64,000 nucleotides of DNA from Calditrichia bacterium. Lineage in GTDB: Bacteria; Calditrichota; Calditrichia; RBG-13-44-9; J075. The stretch spans positions 124,001 through 188,000 of the forward strand of contig JANQQU010000085.1 in the NCBI GenBank assembly GCA_028284905.1. Direction: 5' to 3'. The number at the start of each line of letters is the position of its first letter. The stretch's first letter is position 1. Below the pieces are notes generated by a model that was not told the origin of the DNA, ran no database searches, and saw only the letters and a program-made list of their open reading frames with translations. Both the position numbers and the translations under genes were made by a program. This document shows, piece after piece, positions 27,236-36,076 of this stretch.

Positions 27236-30043
27236 TTGAGGCTATTGATGAGAAGTATTGCGCGGTTCCTGGGAGTTGTGACACTAGCGCTCTTTTTTAC
27301 CCAGTGTTCAGTATTACAGCAAACGACCTACGAACCATCCGAAAGAGACATCACCAACGATTTGCGGGAGCGTTGCTACGCTATCGTTGATGCTTATCGA
27401 CTGGGGAATTATGATATTGCCCGCCAGGAGCTGAGCTATGCCTTTCATATCCTCAATGACCTTGGCCTGCGCACCGATGCGGATAAGATTGATTACCTCG
27501 ATCGGAAATACCCACCGCGCGAATGGGGACTTACCTACGCAATTATTACCGAAGAGCTTGCCTGGAGCAGCAATCGGAACAGTTATCAGAGCTCCGATCT
27601 GGTGGTAACCGCCAGCAATACAAGTGATGCCGGGGGAAGCGAATACCTCGATACTGCAAAAGAAGATGCCTATGTTTATGACCGTGGCGCGCCCGTGCAG
27701 CAATCGACAGCATCAGCGAATATCGGGAGAAAAAATTATTTTGATGGCGACCTTCATCGTTTTATCCAGAAGGAAATCCGGGAAGTTGCTATTGGAATGG
27801 GGGAGCCGAAAGACTTCACTTTGCCGGATGATTTTGTTAAGGAAATAGAATATTATATTCGCCGTTATCAGAATAAAGAACATTACCGAAAATTTTTCCA
27901 GCGTACCCTGAAGCGTTCCCGAAAATATGTGCCGGCATTGCGCAAGTATTTCATTGAAAAAGGGTTTCCGGAAGAAATTATGTACCTCGCTTTTATCGAG
28001 TCGGGCTTTAATCCGGTTGCCCGCAGTCGCGCCAATGCGGTGGGAATGTTTCAATTCATTCGCTCTACCGGGCGGGAATATGGCTTAAAAGTGAATAGCA
28101 GTATCGATGAGCGACTGTCCCCGGTTAAATCTGCAATTGCCTGCCGGGAGTATCTCCATGATCTGCTCCTGGAACTGGGCAGTTTTACGATGGCACTAAG
28201 TTCATATAATTCCGGGCCGGGGAAAACCCGCCGGGCATTACGGCAGCTCGATGATTTCCGGGATCGCAATTTTTGGTCTTTGCGGGAGAAAACAACTGTT
28301 TTGAAGCGGGAAACCCGGGAATATATCCCCCAGATTTTTGCTTCCATCGTGATGGCAAAACCGGGCAATGTTGAGAAATTCGGATTTGCCGATGTGCCTT
28401 TTCCCGATAAATCCCGCTACCGGATGATTATCGTGCCTCGTCAGGTTAACCTGAAAAATTTGGCCAGTAGCGTTGGGATTAGTTTGCGGGAAATTATCGT
28501 TTTGAATCCCGATCTGCCATCCAATGCAACGGTTACGCCGGCAAAAATTCTCGACTACCCGCTATTCGTGCCAAAATCTGCTTCGAAAGCAATTGTCGAT
28601 CGCCTGAATAATCTGGAGCGCCAGCGCCAGGAGGCGATTGCCCGTTCCAATCGTAACCGGCAGAAAATTAGTCGCTTAAGTGCAGAGCAGCTGGTAAAAA
28701 CCGGAAAGAAGCGCTACCACACAATTAAGCGCGGTGAATCGCTTTCGGTCATTTCCCAGCGGTATGGCGTTAGCATTGGCGCGATTAAAGTTTGGAATAA
28801 ATTAAGAAACGATCGTATTCGCGAAGGCAAGCGATTGGTGATTTATGAGCCGTCACAAAAATATACGCCACCGGCCCCGGTTGCATTAAAGAATGGCGGT
28901 TTTTATCATAGCGTTAAACCGGGTGAATCGTTGTCCGTGTTATCGGATAAATACCGGGTAAAAATTGCTGATATAAAAAAGTGGAATAATCTGCGCAGTA
29001 ACCGGATTATTACCGGCGATCAACTGATTATCTATCCTCCCTCACAGCGTCAGCAAACGACGGTAGCCAGCAGTCAAAGACAGAATACGAATATAAGTTA
29101 TCATTTGGTTCAATCCGGGGAAACACTTTCTTCCATTGCGGAGAAATATCGATTGAGCATCGCGGATATCATTCGCTGGAATAATCTTCCGAATCATCGA
29201 ATTATTGCCGGAAACCGCCTCATTGTTCGCCCGGCGTCCAGTGGACAGACCGCAAGCGCAAGCAGTAGTAATCGGATCAGCCATACCGTAAAGGCCGGGG
29301 AATCGCTTTCTGTGTTGTCCGATCGTTATCGGGTGAAGATTGCTGATATTAAACGCTGGAATAATCTGGATCGCGATTTATTATCGATTGGCAAGAAACT
29401 GGTCATCTATTTACCGGAAAGCAAGCCACGCAATACAAGTCAAACTAATCTTGCCGGTAGTAAAATGCATCAGGTGGCTTCCGGGGAATCGCTTTCCGCA
29501 ATTGCTGTTCAATACGGCGTGTCGGTGCGGGATATTAAATCCTGGAATCGTCTGAATAGTGATCGCATTAAGGTCGGCGATCGCCTGGTTATCCGGGAGA
29601 GCAATAATCGCAATAATGGCGGTATGCAAATCCAAATGGCCAGCTTATCTCAGGATAGTTTTAGCAGCAGTGGAACGAATGGGAATCACAGTATTTCCGA
29701 AGCCAACATTGTTGTGTCGCAAGCGATTAACAAAGGGGAGCGTTTCATGTATGCGGTTGCGAATGGCAATTCCCTCGGTGAGATCGCCAGCTTGTTCCGG
29801 GTAACTGTCAGTGATATTAAACGCTGGAATGGACTGGTTTCGAATTTTCTGCGGGTAGGTCAGCGTTTGAAGATTGTTTCCGGCAAACGGATGCGCTTTT
29901 ATAAATATCAGGTTCAGGCCGGAGACAGTATGGAAGCAATCGCCCGTCGATTTAACAGCAACGCAGCCCTCATCCTGACAACAAATGGCAAGACCAGTAA
30001 TGCTTTACGGGCCGGTGAAATCCTCAGTATCTATTCCCAGTAA
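27236..30043 (+). CDS. LysM-rich membrane-bound lytic murein transglycosylase (MltD-like lipoprotein)
   Basis: A ~935-residue peptidoglycan enzyme. TTG 27236 is favoured because AGGAAGAG lies 10 bp upstream; ATG 27248 is the alternative. Either gives a lipoprotein signal with lipobox 'ALFFTQC'. The SLT domain covers ~215-340 with the catalytic Glu at about residue 255 in 'LAFIESGFNPVARSRANAVG' and 'ALSSYNSGPG'. After a degenerate LysM-like stretch come seven clear LysM repeats from ~490 to the end, each with a 'GESLS' start and 'IKxWNxL' core. It should cleave glycan strands at the periplasmic face of the envelope. MltD of E. coli has only two or three LysM copies. Confidence 0.92.
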   Translation: MRLLMRSIARFLGVVTLALFFTQCSVLQQTTYEPSERDITNDLRERCYAIVDAYRLGNYDIARQELSYAFHILNDLGLRTDADKIDYLDRKYPPREWGLTYAIITEELAWSSNRNSYQSSDLVVTASNTSDAGGSEYLDTAKEDAYVYDRGAPVQQSTASANIGRKNYFDGDLHRFIQKEIREVAIGMGEPKDFTLPDDFVKEIEYYIRRYQNKEHYRKFFQRTLKRSRKYVPALRKYFIEKGFPEEIMYLAFIESGFNPVARSRANAVGMFQFIRSTGREYGLKVNSSIDERLSPVKSAIACREYLHDLLLELGSFTMALSSYNSGPGKTRRALRQLDDFRDRNFWSLREKTTVLKRETREYIPQIFASIVMAKPGNVEKFGFADVPFPDKSRYRMIIVPRQVNLKNLASSVGISLREIIVLNPDLPSNATVTPAKILDYPLFVPKSASKAIVDRLNNLERQRQEAIARSNRNRQKISRLSAEQLVKTGKKRYHTIKRGESLSVISQRYGVSIGAIKVWNKLRNDRIREGKRLVIYEPSQKYTPPAPVALKNGGFYHSVKPGESLSVLSDKYRVKIADIKKWNNLRSNRIITGDQLIIYPPSQRQQTTVASSQRQNTNISYHLVQSGETLSSIAEKYRLSIADIIRWNNLPNHRIIAGNRLIVRPASSGQTASASSSNRISHTVKAGESLSVLSDRYRVKIADIKRWNNLDRDLLSIGKKLVIYLPESKPRNTSQTNLAGSKMHQVASGESLSAIAVQYGVSVRDIKSWNRLNSDRIKVGDRLVIRESNNRNNGGMQIQMASLSQDSFSSSGTNGNHSISEANIVVSQAINKGERFMYAVANGNSLGEIASLFRVTVSDIKRWNGLVSNFLRVGQRLKIVSGKRMRFYKYQVQAGDSMEAIARRFNSNAALILTTNGKTSNALRAGEILSIYSQ

Positions 30044-30045
30044 AA

Positions 30046-30078
30046 GTCTGCAATTTACAAATTTACAAATTTGCAGAC
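30046..30078. repeat. Intergenic hairpin built on an 8-nt word
   Basis: GTCTGCAA at 30046-30053 pairs with TTGCAGAC at 30071-30078. The loop is an iteration of CAAATTTA-like octamers. It fills the 52 bp between two convergent genes and could serve as a two-way stop, though it has no clear U-tract. Confidence 0.6.
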
Positions 30079-30095
30079 GCTCTCCAAATTCTCTC

Positions 30096-32015
30096 CTAGG
30101 CACTCTGCCGGGTGATTTTCGCCCGCACCGGCAAAATGACGTTAAAAGTGCTACCCTTTCCGACTTTACTTTCCACTGTAATTCTGCCTGAATGTTTTTC
30201 AACAATATGACTGGAAGTGCAAAGCCCTAATCCGGCTTTGATTCGGTTCCCTTTGCTGGAAAAATCCGGCGTGAATAACTGTGACAGCTTTTTGGCGGGG
30301 ATGCCGCAGCCATTGTCCCGCACGCTAATAATAACTTCATCATCTTCGCTTCGGGTACAAATTTCGATACGCCCTTCCCCGGAAATTGCCTGCGCTGCAT
30401 TGAGGATAATGTGCATAAATACCTGGTTGATTTCTCCGGCATAGCAACCGATTTCCGGAATTTCTCCATAATTTTTCTCTATGGTGATCCGCGCTTCGTA
30501 TTCATGCTTAAAAAAGTCGATGACGCTGTCGAGCGAATGATGCAAATTGGTTACCTTAAAAGCGGATGCGTCCAGCGCAGCAAAATGCTTCAGGCTTTCA
30601 CCAATGCCATGGATGCGCTTGCTGGCGGTCTTGTTTAACTCGATACTGTTTCCTAATGCTGCGAGGATTGTCTGCAATCGTTTCCTGTTGCTTCCTGCAT
30701 CGAGATCCTCAAGCGCTTCGATCAGGCGTTTCAGGGACCGTTCACCCACATCGGTGGCACTCTTTAAAACGCCCAGTGGGGTATTTAGCTCGTGGCACAT
30801 TCCTGCTGCGACCTGACCCAACACAGCCATTTTTTCGGCATTCACTAATTGGCTCTGGGTATCATTCAATTCGTTAAGCAAAGATTCCAGCTGATCATTC
30901 TTTTCCCGCAATGCGATGTTCTTCAGGCGGTAAATTTCCATTTCCCGCTGGGCAGTTTCCTGCTCATGCATCGCCTGCAGATATTTAAATCGATTCTCCG
31001 CGGTCGTCCGGCAAACCGCTCTTTCGAATTGATGAAACTCCTGATGGTGTTCATAGGCGCTGGCAAACTCTTCCATGTTGGCATAAACATTCGCAAGCGC
31101 CTTATGGGCCCGGGCAGTTTTCGGATGAGAACACAATTGTTTCGCCAGCGCCAGCGCTTCCAGGAGTGCATCCCGGGCGGGAATGTAAGCCTGCATCGTG
31201 TTGTATAAATCACCGAGATCCAGCAAACTGCTCACCAGCCCAACGGTATGGCCGATTTCCCGGCGAACACGAATGCTATCGTTAATGTAATTCAGCGCCT
31301 TGCCATGTTTCCCGAGGGTATGATAAATTTTCCCAATCTCATTAAGAATGCGCGATTCTGCCTGATGGTTATGATAGCGTTTGAAAATTTGCAGCGCCAT
31401 ATATTGATACTTCAGCGCTTTATCCGGCTCACCAAGGCAGTGATAATTATTGCCGATACAATTGAGGGAACGGACCAGGCCTTCATCGCTTTGCAAGTGA
31501 TGAAAAATTCGGTTTGCCTGCCGACAATAAGTCAGTGACTGGCAATAGTTTTCTTCATCACAACAAAAACCTCCGAGCATGGTGAGCGCCCAGGCCTCAC
31601 CATGGCGATCTTCCGCAGAACGTGCTAAAGAAAGGGCACGAGAAACACTTTCGTACCCGCGGGTCTGGTCGCCATTTTCCCAGTAAATTAGTCCAAGAAA
31701 AAAATGACATTCGCCCTGCCCAACGGGATGATTCAGCGCCTCGAATGTTTCAAGCGCCTGTTGGAACTTTTGCTTCGCTCCTACCATCTTTTGACTGAAA
31801 TATTCCAGCATGGCAGTATTTCGAATATGATAAACTTCGCCAAGCGGATCAGCGAGCTCGCTGGTAAGCGTATAGGCCTGATCAGCCAATGCTGCAGCTT
31901 CTGTGATATCAACATTGATGGTTTCAAAAAACAGATCGTTCAAGGCCATAATGCGCCCGGAAGAGCGCGGCTCGGAACTTTTCAGATTCTTTTTAAGCAC
32001 TTGAAGTCTGGTCAT
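30096..32015 (-). CDS. Soluble TPR-domain sensor histidine kinase
   Basis: A 639-residue kinase without signal peptide or membrane helix. Residues ~30-330 are a run of TPR helices ('HFFLGLIYWENGDQTRGYES', 'YHCLGEPDKALKYQYMAL', 'IYHTLGKHGKALNYI'), followed by a coiled coil (~345-390). The kinase core has the phosphorylated His at residue ~408 in 'GMCHELNTPLG', the N box 'IILNAAQAISGEGRIE', G1 'VRDNGCGIP' and G2 'AGLGLCTSS'. The TPR array presumably senses a protein partner. No response regulator gene is adjacent, so it is an orphan. It lies 30 bp downstream of the methyltransferase gene on the same strand. Confidence 0.9.
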   Translation of the reverse strand: MTRLQVLKKNLKSSEPRSSGRIMALNDLFFETINVDITEAAALADQAYTLTSELADPLGEVYHIRNTAMLEYFSQKMVGAKQKFQQALETFEALNHPVGQGECHFFLGLIYWENGDQTRGYESVSRALSLARSAEDRHGEAWALTMLGGFCCDEENYCQSLTYCRQANRIFHHLQSDEGLVRSLNCIGNNYHCLGEPDKALKYQYMALQIFKRYHNHQAESRILNEIGKIYHTLGKHGKALNYINDSIRVRREIGHTVGLVSSLLDLGDLYNTMQAYIPARDALLEALALAKQLCSHPKTARAHKALANVYANMEEFASAYEHHQEFHQFERAVCRTTAENRFKYLQAMHEQETAQREMEIYRLKNIALREKNDQLESLLNELNDTQSQLVNAEKMAVLGQVAAGMCHELNTPLGVLKSATDVGERSLKRLIEALEDLDAGSNRKRLQTILAALGNSIELNKTASKRIHGIGESLKHFAALDASAFKVTNLHHSLDSVIDFFKHEYEARITIEKNYGEIPEIGCYAGEINQVFMHIILNAAQAISGEGRIEICTRSEDDEVIISVRDNGCGIPAKKLSQLFTPDFSSKGNRIKAGLGLCTSSHIVEKHSGRITVESKVGKGSTFNVILPVRAKITRQSA

Positions 32016-32045
32016 TATCTTTTCCCCTATGATGGGTTCTGGTTT

Positions 32046-32864
32046 TTATTTTTCTCCGCTAACGACAACAAATTCTCCCGGAACGTGGTAGCCTTTATCA
32101 TCGCGAAATTCTTCGATAGATTGGAGATACTCCAATTCCGCTTCTTCCCGGGTGCTATCATCAAAGCGATGATAAGCCAGCGCTACCGGGCCGCCGGCGA
32201 ATACAGCGCCACTGGCGATCTCGGCAGTTTCGTAGTAAAGCGTTGTGGAAATGCGCTCGTAACGAATACTGCGGAAGCCGGCCATCTCGAATTGCATTTT
32301 TAATGATTCACCGGTGCCCAGTTGGAAGAACATCGGGCAAACATCGGAATCAACCCGGGCATCGACAATCGGAAAAATTTCTGCCCAGCCGCAGTTCGAG
32401 CGTTTGCCCCATACGGCTGCCACCGCATTGCCGCCGGGCTTTATCGTTCGGTGCATTTCTTTGACTGCGGTCAGGGGATCCGGCGCATACATCAGGCCCA
32501 GAGAGCAAAGGGCGCTGTCTACACTATTGTCCGGCAGTTCGATCTTTTCCGCATCCATTCGCTGGAAATCGATATTGTTAAACCCTTTGTCCCGGGCAAT
32601 TTCCCGGGCGATAACCAACATGCCCTCGGAAATATCCGTAGCGATCATCTTCCCACTGTCGCCGATAATGCTGGCTGCGGGAAAGGTGACCAGGCCGGTG
32701 CCACAGGCGATGTCCAGCACGGTTTTTCCCGGTTTTAGATCGGCCATATCCAATAACAGGTCCTGGGCCGGTTTCAGTTGCTGCTGCCAGAAGGGGTCGT
32801 AATAGGTTGCTGCTTTATTCCAGCCATAGCGCTGGATTCGTTTTTGAAATTTTCCATCCATCAT
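32046..32864 (-). CDS. Class I SAM-dependent methyltransferase (UbiE-like)
   Basis: A 272-residue methyltransferase. It has motif I 'VLDIACGTGLVTFPAA' around residues 49-64, an acidic end of strand 2 ('MIATDISEGMLVIA'), 'QRMDAEKIELPDNSVDSALC' and 'MHRTIKPGGNAVAAVWG', the pattern of the UbiE/Methyltransf_11 group that acts on small molecules. Its start overlaps the end of the OsmC gene by 4 bp (ATGA), so the two are coupled. The substrate is unknown; the neighbourhood (OsmC, a second methyltransferase) hints at detoxification or thiol chemistry, which is only an inference. Confidence 0.87.
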   Translation of the reverse strand: MMDGKFQKRIQRYGWNKAATYYDPFWQQQLKPAQDLLLDMADLKPGKTVLDIACGTGLVTFPAASIIGDSGKMIATDISEGMLVIAREIARDKGFNNIDFQRMDAEKIELPDNSVDSALCSLGLMYAPDPLTAVKEMHRTIKPGGNAVAAVWGKRSNCGWAEIFPIVDARVDSDVCPMFFQLGTGESLKMQFEMAGFRSIRYERISTTLYYETAEIASGAVFAGGPVALAYHRFDDSTREEAELEYLQSIEEFRDDKGYHVPGEFVVVSGEK

Positions 32865-33397
32865 GATGCAATCTCCATTGTTGAAATGTTTACTTTTCTT
32901 TTCATTTTTTGTGGGTTCGCGAAAATATCCAGATAGGCGCAGTGAGCATCGGCATCATCCAGCATGCGGGTGATTTCCGCCGCCGGCGCATCGCTCTGAA
33001 TATTGACGACATAAGTAACTTGCCGGTAACCGGGGGGAATGCCTTCATCGGTGTAAAATCCCCGGGTATCATAATCGGCATGAATTTCTACGTCAATCGA
33101 CTCGAAGGGAATACCAAATTTACAGGCCCAGGTGACGTAAGTGATCGCCAGGCAGCTACCTAAAGCGGCACGGCCAAAAATGCCCGGATTTGGACCGCTA
33201 TTATTGCCACCGTGCTTTTCGCCCATATCAACTTTGAATTTCCAACTACCTTCTTCGATCTCGCAGGTAATTCCCTGACGGGCGCTTACTTTGGTGATCG
33301 CGGTATTCTGAGCAATCGCAGGCCGCAGTTGTACTGCCCGGGAATTCCGTTCGAAGGCTTTTTTTATCGCGGCAAGTTTTTCCGGACCATAGTCCAT
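32861..33397 (-). CDS. OsmC family protein
   Basis: A 178-residue OsmC/Ohr-fold protein, a family of thiol-dependent peroxidases acting on organic hydroperoxides. The two expected cysteines are present: one in 'ALGSCLAITYVTWACKFGI' (residue ~81) and one in 'DDADAHCAYLDIF' (residue ~152), preceded by the 'IDVEIHADYDTRGF' strand. An AAGGAG site stands before the ATG. It is followed by the UbiE-like methyltransferase with a 4-bp overlap, and preceded by 150 bp that contain a long perfect hairpin (33485-33530). Confidence 0.88.
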   Translation of the reverse strand: MDYGPEKLAAIKKAFERNSRAVQLRPAIAQNTAITKVSARQGITCEIEEGSWKFKVDMGEKHGGNNSGPNPGIFGRAALGSCLAITYVTWACKFGIPFESIDVEIHADYDTRGFYTDEGIPPGYRQVTYVVNIQSDAPAAEITRMLDDADAHCAYLDIFANPQKMKRKVNISTMEIAS

Positions 33398-33484
33398 GAT
33401 TTTCTCCTTATCTAATCGATTCTTATTCTTTTAATTATTGCCCGGACAAAAATATTTAGATTGTGCCCAATTCGCGAATTCTTG

Positions 33485-33530
33485 TTGCCCATTTGCCCAT
33501 TTGCATATTTACAAATGGGCAAATGGGCAA
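33485..33530. repeat. Perfect 19-bp inverted repeat built from an 8-nt word
   Basis: TTGCCCATTTGCCCATTTG at 33485-33503 and its exact reverse complement at 33512-33530, separated by 8 nt. Each arm is itself two copies of an octamer (TTGCCCAT). It lies between two minus-strand genes in the same operon-like cluster, 19 bp downstream of the 33549-34634 gene. No U-tract follows on either strand. Confidence 0.9.
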
Positions 33531-33548
33531 TAGGTGTTAGTTTGTACA

Positions 33549-34634
33549 TCAGGGCTTTGCCTCAAACACCATATTAAAAGGCGTCTCCGCAACCCTTTGA
33601 AATTGCGTAAATCCACCCATGGTAACCACTTCCCGGATACTGTTTTCACCGGCCTGGGCGCCCAGTGCCATACCGACTTCCTGGTTCAGGGCATTGGGTG
33701 TACAAAACATGGTGGAAGCGGCATATAAGGCCCGCCCCAGTGGATTGAGATTTTCTGATACCCGGTCACTGGCCTGCGGTTCAACAATCATCCAGCTACC
33801 GCCGGGATTAAGATTGCGCAGTACGTTTGCTGCGGCGCCTACCGGATCACCCATGTCATGCAGTGCATCGAATGTGGTGATAAGATCATAGCCATCGCTG
33901 TAAAATTCCTGGGCACTGGCAGTATAGAAAGAAACCCGATCGGCAACACCAGCGTCAGCGACTTTTTGCCGGGCAGCATCAATAGAAGCGTCATGGTAAT
34001 CGATGCCGACGAAGGTTGAGTTCGGGAATTCCTGCGCCATGATAATCAGGGCGGCACCATGTCCGCAGCCAACATCCGCCACGCGAATACCAGCCTCCAG
34101 TTTTGCCGTTATACCCTTCAGCGAGGGTAACCAGCTGCTGATCAGGTTGGAAGCATAAGCCGGTTTAAAAAAACGCTCCGTGCCATGGAAAAGGCCGCAG
34201 TCATGTTCATGCCAGCCAACGCCATTCCCGTTTTGAAATGCCCCGAGAAGATTGTCGTAAGATTTTGCCGCTGCCAACGCTGCCTGGAATCCACCAATGA
34301 CGAACATAGGACTGTCTTCATCGGCAAAGAGCAACGCTTGCTCTTCGCTCATGCTGTAACGGTCACTCTCTTCATTGTAAGAAACAAACCCGCTGGCAGC
34401 CTGGGCGCGAATCCATTCCCGCACGTATCTTTCGACTGTGCCGGTTTTTTCCGCCAATTCCCGGGTAGACAATGGTCCATCGCTGGCGATTGCTTTGTAT
34501 AAACCTAATTTATCCCCGATCAAAATAAGCGGTGCGTTCATTGCCGCGCCGAATTCTACCAGGCTTTGGTTGAGCAGTTGATGCAAATTTGCTTCATTAT
34601 AGCGGGTGTCTTGCTTTGCTTGAATTGTTGCCAT
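33549..34634 (-). CDS. SAM-dependent methyltransferase with N-terminal winged-helix (Rv2258c-like)
   Basis: A 361-residue protein. The first ~110 residues form a winged-helix dimerisation domain ('LILIGDKLGLYKAIASDGPL', 'STRELAEKTGTVERYVREWI'), as in O-methyltransferases and Rv2258c-type enzymes. The Rossmann part has motif I 'VADVGCGHGAALIIMAQEFP' near residue 186, the acidic 'FVGIDYHDASIDAA', and 'LITTFDALHDMGDPVGAAAN'. It ends 'PFNMVFEAKP'. The substrate is not predicted. It is the second gene of the minus-strand group that starts at 35170. Confidence 0.88.
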   Translation of the reverse strand: MATIQAKQDTRYNEANLHQLLNQSLVEFGAAMNAPLILIGDKLGLYKAIASDGPLSTRELAEKTGTVERYVREWIRAQAASGFVSYNEESDRYSMSEEQALLFADEDSPMFVIGGFQAALAAAKSYDNLLGAFQNGNGVGWHEHDCGLFHGTERFFKPAYASNLISSWLPSLKGITAKLEAGIRVADVGCGHGAALIIMAQEFPNSTFVGIDYHDASIDAARQKVADAGVADRVSFYTASAQEFYSDGYDLITTFDALHDMGDPVGAAANVLRNLNPGGSWMIVEPQASDRVSENLNPLGRALYAASTMFCTPNALNQEVGMALGAQAGENSIREVVTMGGFTQFQRVAETPFNMVFEAKP

Positions 34635-34696
34635 GTTTTTCTACCTTTCAAAAGTCTCATTATCAAATATGTTTTCGTTATTGCGCTTTTTGCTGC

Positions 34697-35170
34697 TTAC
34701 AGTTGAACGACCTGCAATTGTTCTGCTGCCTTGTTAAGCGTGCTGTCGACAAAACTGGCAGACTGCATTGTGCAGTTTTTGTCCGATACCATGATTACCC
34801 GAAACGCAGGGTTTGCCGCCTGTAAAAATGACGAGATGCTTGTTAGCGTTTCTACAGACTGGCAGGAGAGTGCAATCACTGTTGCTCTTTTCTCCTGCCC
34901 GAGCGTCATCAACTCCATTGCGGAAAGTTGATTCTTCGGAAATATTAAGTCCGCGTTTGCCAGCATTGCAGCATCGAGTAATGCATGCCCCGGTGCATGA
35001 TCCAGAGAAATTTCAGAGAGAATACAGTCCTGCTCACTAAACGAGAACTTTTTTAATTGGCTGAGATAGCGCATGGCATATTCGTGCTCGCTGCTATCCA
35101 TTGTGCTAAAGTAGGGAGCGTTTGTCGCTACCGGTTTTTCAGAAAATGTGCTTGAGGATAAAGTTTTCAT
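34697..35170 (-). CDS. Hypothetical protein, possible cobalamin-binding-like Rossmann fold
   Basis: A 157-residue protein not recognised as a known family. It is probably real: GAGGTG stands 7-8 bp before the ATG, and it heads a co-directional gene cluster. Residues ~58-140 alternate strands and helices in a way that recalls B12-binding domains: 'DHAPGHALLDAAMLANADLI' where that fold has Asp-x-His-x-x-Gly and a helix, then 'EKRATVIALSCQSVETLTSI' and 'FRVIMVSDKN'. The cobalamin-ligating pattern is not intact, so cobalamin binding is doubtful. A receiver-like or universal-stress-like fold is another option. Confidence 0.6.
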   Translation of the reverse strand: MKTLSSSTFSEKPVATNAPYFSTMDSSEHEYAMRYLSQLKKFSFSEQDCILSEISLDHAPGHALLDAAMLANADLIFPKNQLSAMELMTLGQEKRATVIALSCQSVETLTSISSFLQAANPAFRVIMVSDKNCTMQSASFVDSTLNKAAEQLQVVQL

Positions 35171-35343
35171 TGTAACACCTCGCTTTGTTTTAATTTGCTG
35201 CCGTTTCGTTTATCAATGCTGCGATAGCAAGATAGAAAAACAGCCGTTAGATATCTTTTAACTATGTGTCAATGTTTTATAAACATGTACCGCTTAAACG
35301 GCGATTTTGCCGGTATTCCGGCTATTTGCCGAAAAGCTTGAAA

Positions 35344-35376
35344 TTATGTATCATTGATTTGCAGTTATGTAACATT
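35344..35376 (+). promoter_or_regulatory. Pair of 12-bp direct repeats, 21 bp apart, upstream of the ECF sigma gene
   Basis: TTATGTATCATT at 35344-35355 and TTATGTAACATT at 35365-35376 differ in one base and are spaced by two DNA turns. They lie ~70 bp upstream of the sigma factor start within a 275-bp AT-rich region that separates divergent genes. A similar but weaker copy (CTATGTGTCAAT) is at about 35262. This is the layout of an activator or repressor site; the binding protein is unknown. Confidence 0.45.
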
Positions 35377-35445
35377 TGCACCTTTTTATGAAAAAGTGCG
35401 CAAGTTTGCGAAAAAAGCGTCGTCTCAGTATTTGAAGAATATTTA

Positions 35446-36051
35446 ATGGGTCGGAGTCCGTTGGATAAGGAACTGGTACTACAGTTAAAATCAGGCAGTG
35501 CTGCAGCTTTTCGTACGTTGGTAGAAACTCATCAGGAACGGGTAATAAACACCTGTTACCGGTTTCTGCTTAGTCGGGAAGATGCAGAAGATGTCGCCCA
35601 GGAAGTTTTCCTGGAGGTGTATAAATCTATTCGGGATTTTCGCGAGGAGGCGAAACTTTCTACCTGGATTTATCGCATTGCTGTTACCCGCTCCCTGGAT
35701 TTAATCCGGAAGCGAAAGCGGAAGAAGCGGATGAGCTTTCTGAAGAGCTCTCTGGGGCTGGAGGAAGTTGCTGAGAGAATACCGGCGTCTCACGGTGGGA
35801 ATCCTGATAGCAAACTGGAAAACCGGGAGCGACAACAAGTGCTTCAAACTGCTTTAAATTCGCTGGCGGATAATCAACGGACAGCCTTTGTGCTGAGTAA
35901 ATATGAGGAATACAGTTACCAGGAGATTGCCGATATTATGGGCACCTCCCTTTCTGCGGTGGAGTCGTTGATCCACCGGGCAAAAAAATCGCTGCAGAAA
36001 AAGCTGGCGAATTATTACGAAAAAAATCAATCAGGTAATAAGGCAGTATAA
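35446..36051 (+). CDS. ECF-type RNA polymerase sigma factor (RpoE/CnrH-like)
   Basis: A 201-residue ECF sigma factor. Region 2 ('FRTLVETHQERVINTCYRFL', 'SREDAEDVAQEVFLEVYKSI', 'STWIYRIAVTRSLDLIRKRK') and region 4 ('LADNQRTAFVLSKYEEYSYQ', 'EIADIMGTSLSAVESLIHRA') match the family well. The next two genes are a small membrane protein and a CnrX/Spy-like sensor, spaced by 25 and 54 bp, giving a sigma / anti-sigma / metal-sensor operon. The start ATG 35446 has only a weak GAAGAA site upstream. Confidence 0.93.
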   Translation: MGRSPLDKELVLQLKSGSAAAFRTLVETHQERVINTCYRFLLSREDAEDVAQEVFLEVYKSIRDFREEAKLSTWIYRIAVTRSLDLIRKRKRKKRMSFLKSSLGLEEVAERIPASHGGNPDSKLENRERQQVLQTALNSLADNQRTAFVLSKYEEYSYQEIADIMGTSLSAVESLIHRAKKSLQKKLANYYEKNQSGNKAV

Positions 36052-36076
36052 TAACAAATTCTAAAAGGGTAAGTAT

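Noticed and set aside
33485-33530. Rho-independent terminator
   Set aside because: The stem is strong but no T-run follows on either strand, so it is listed as a repeat.
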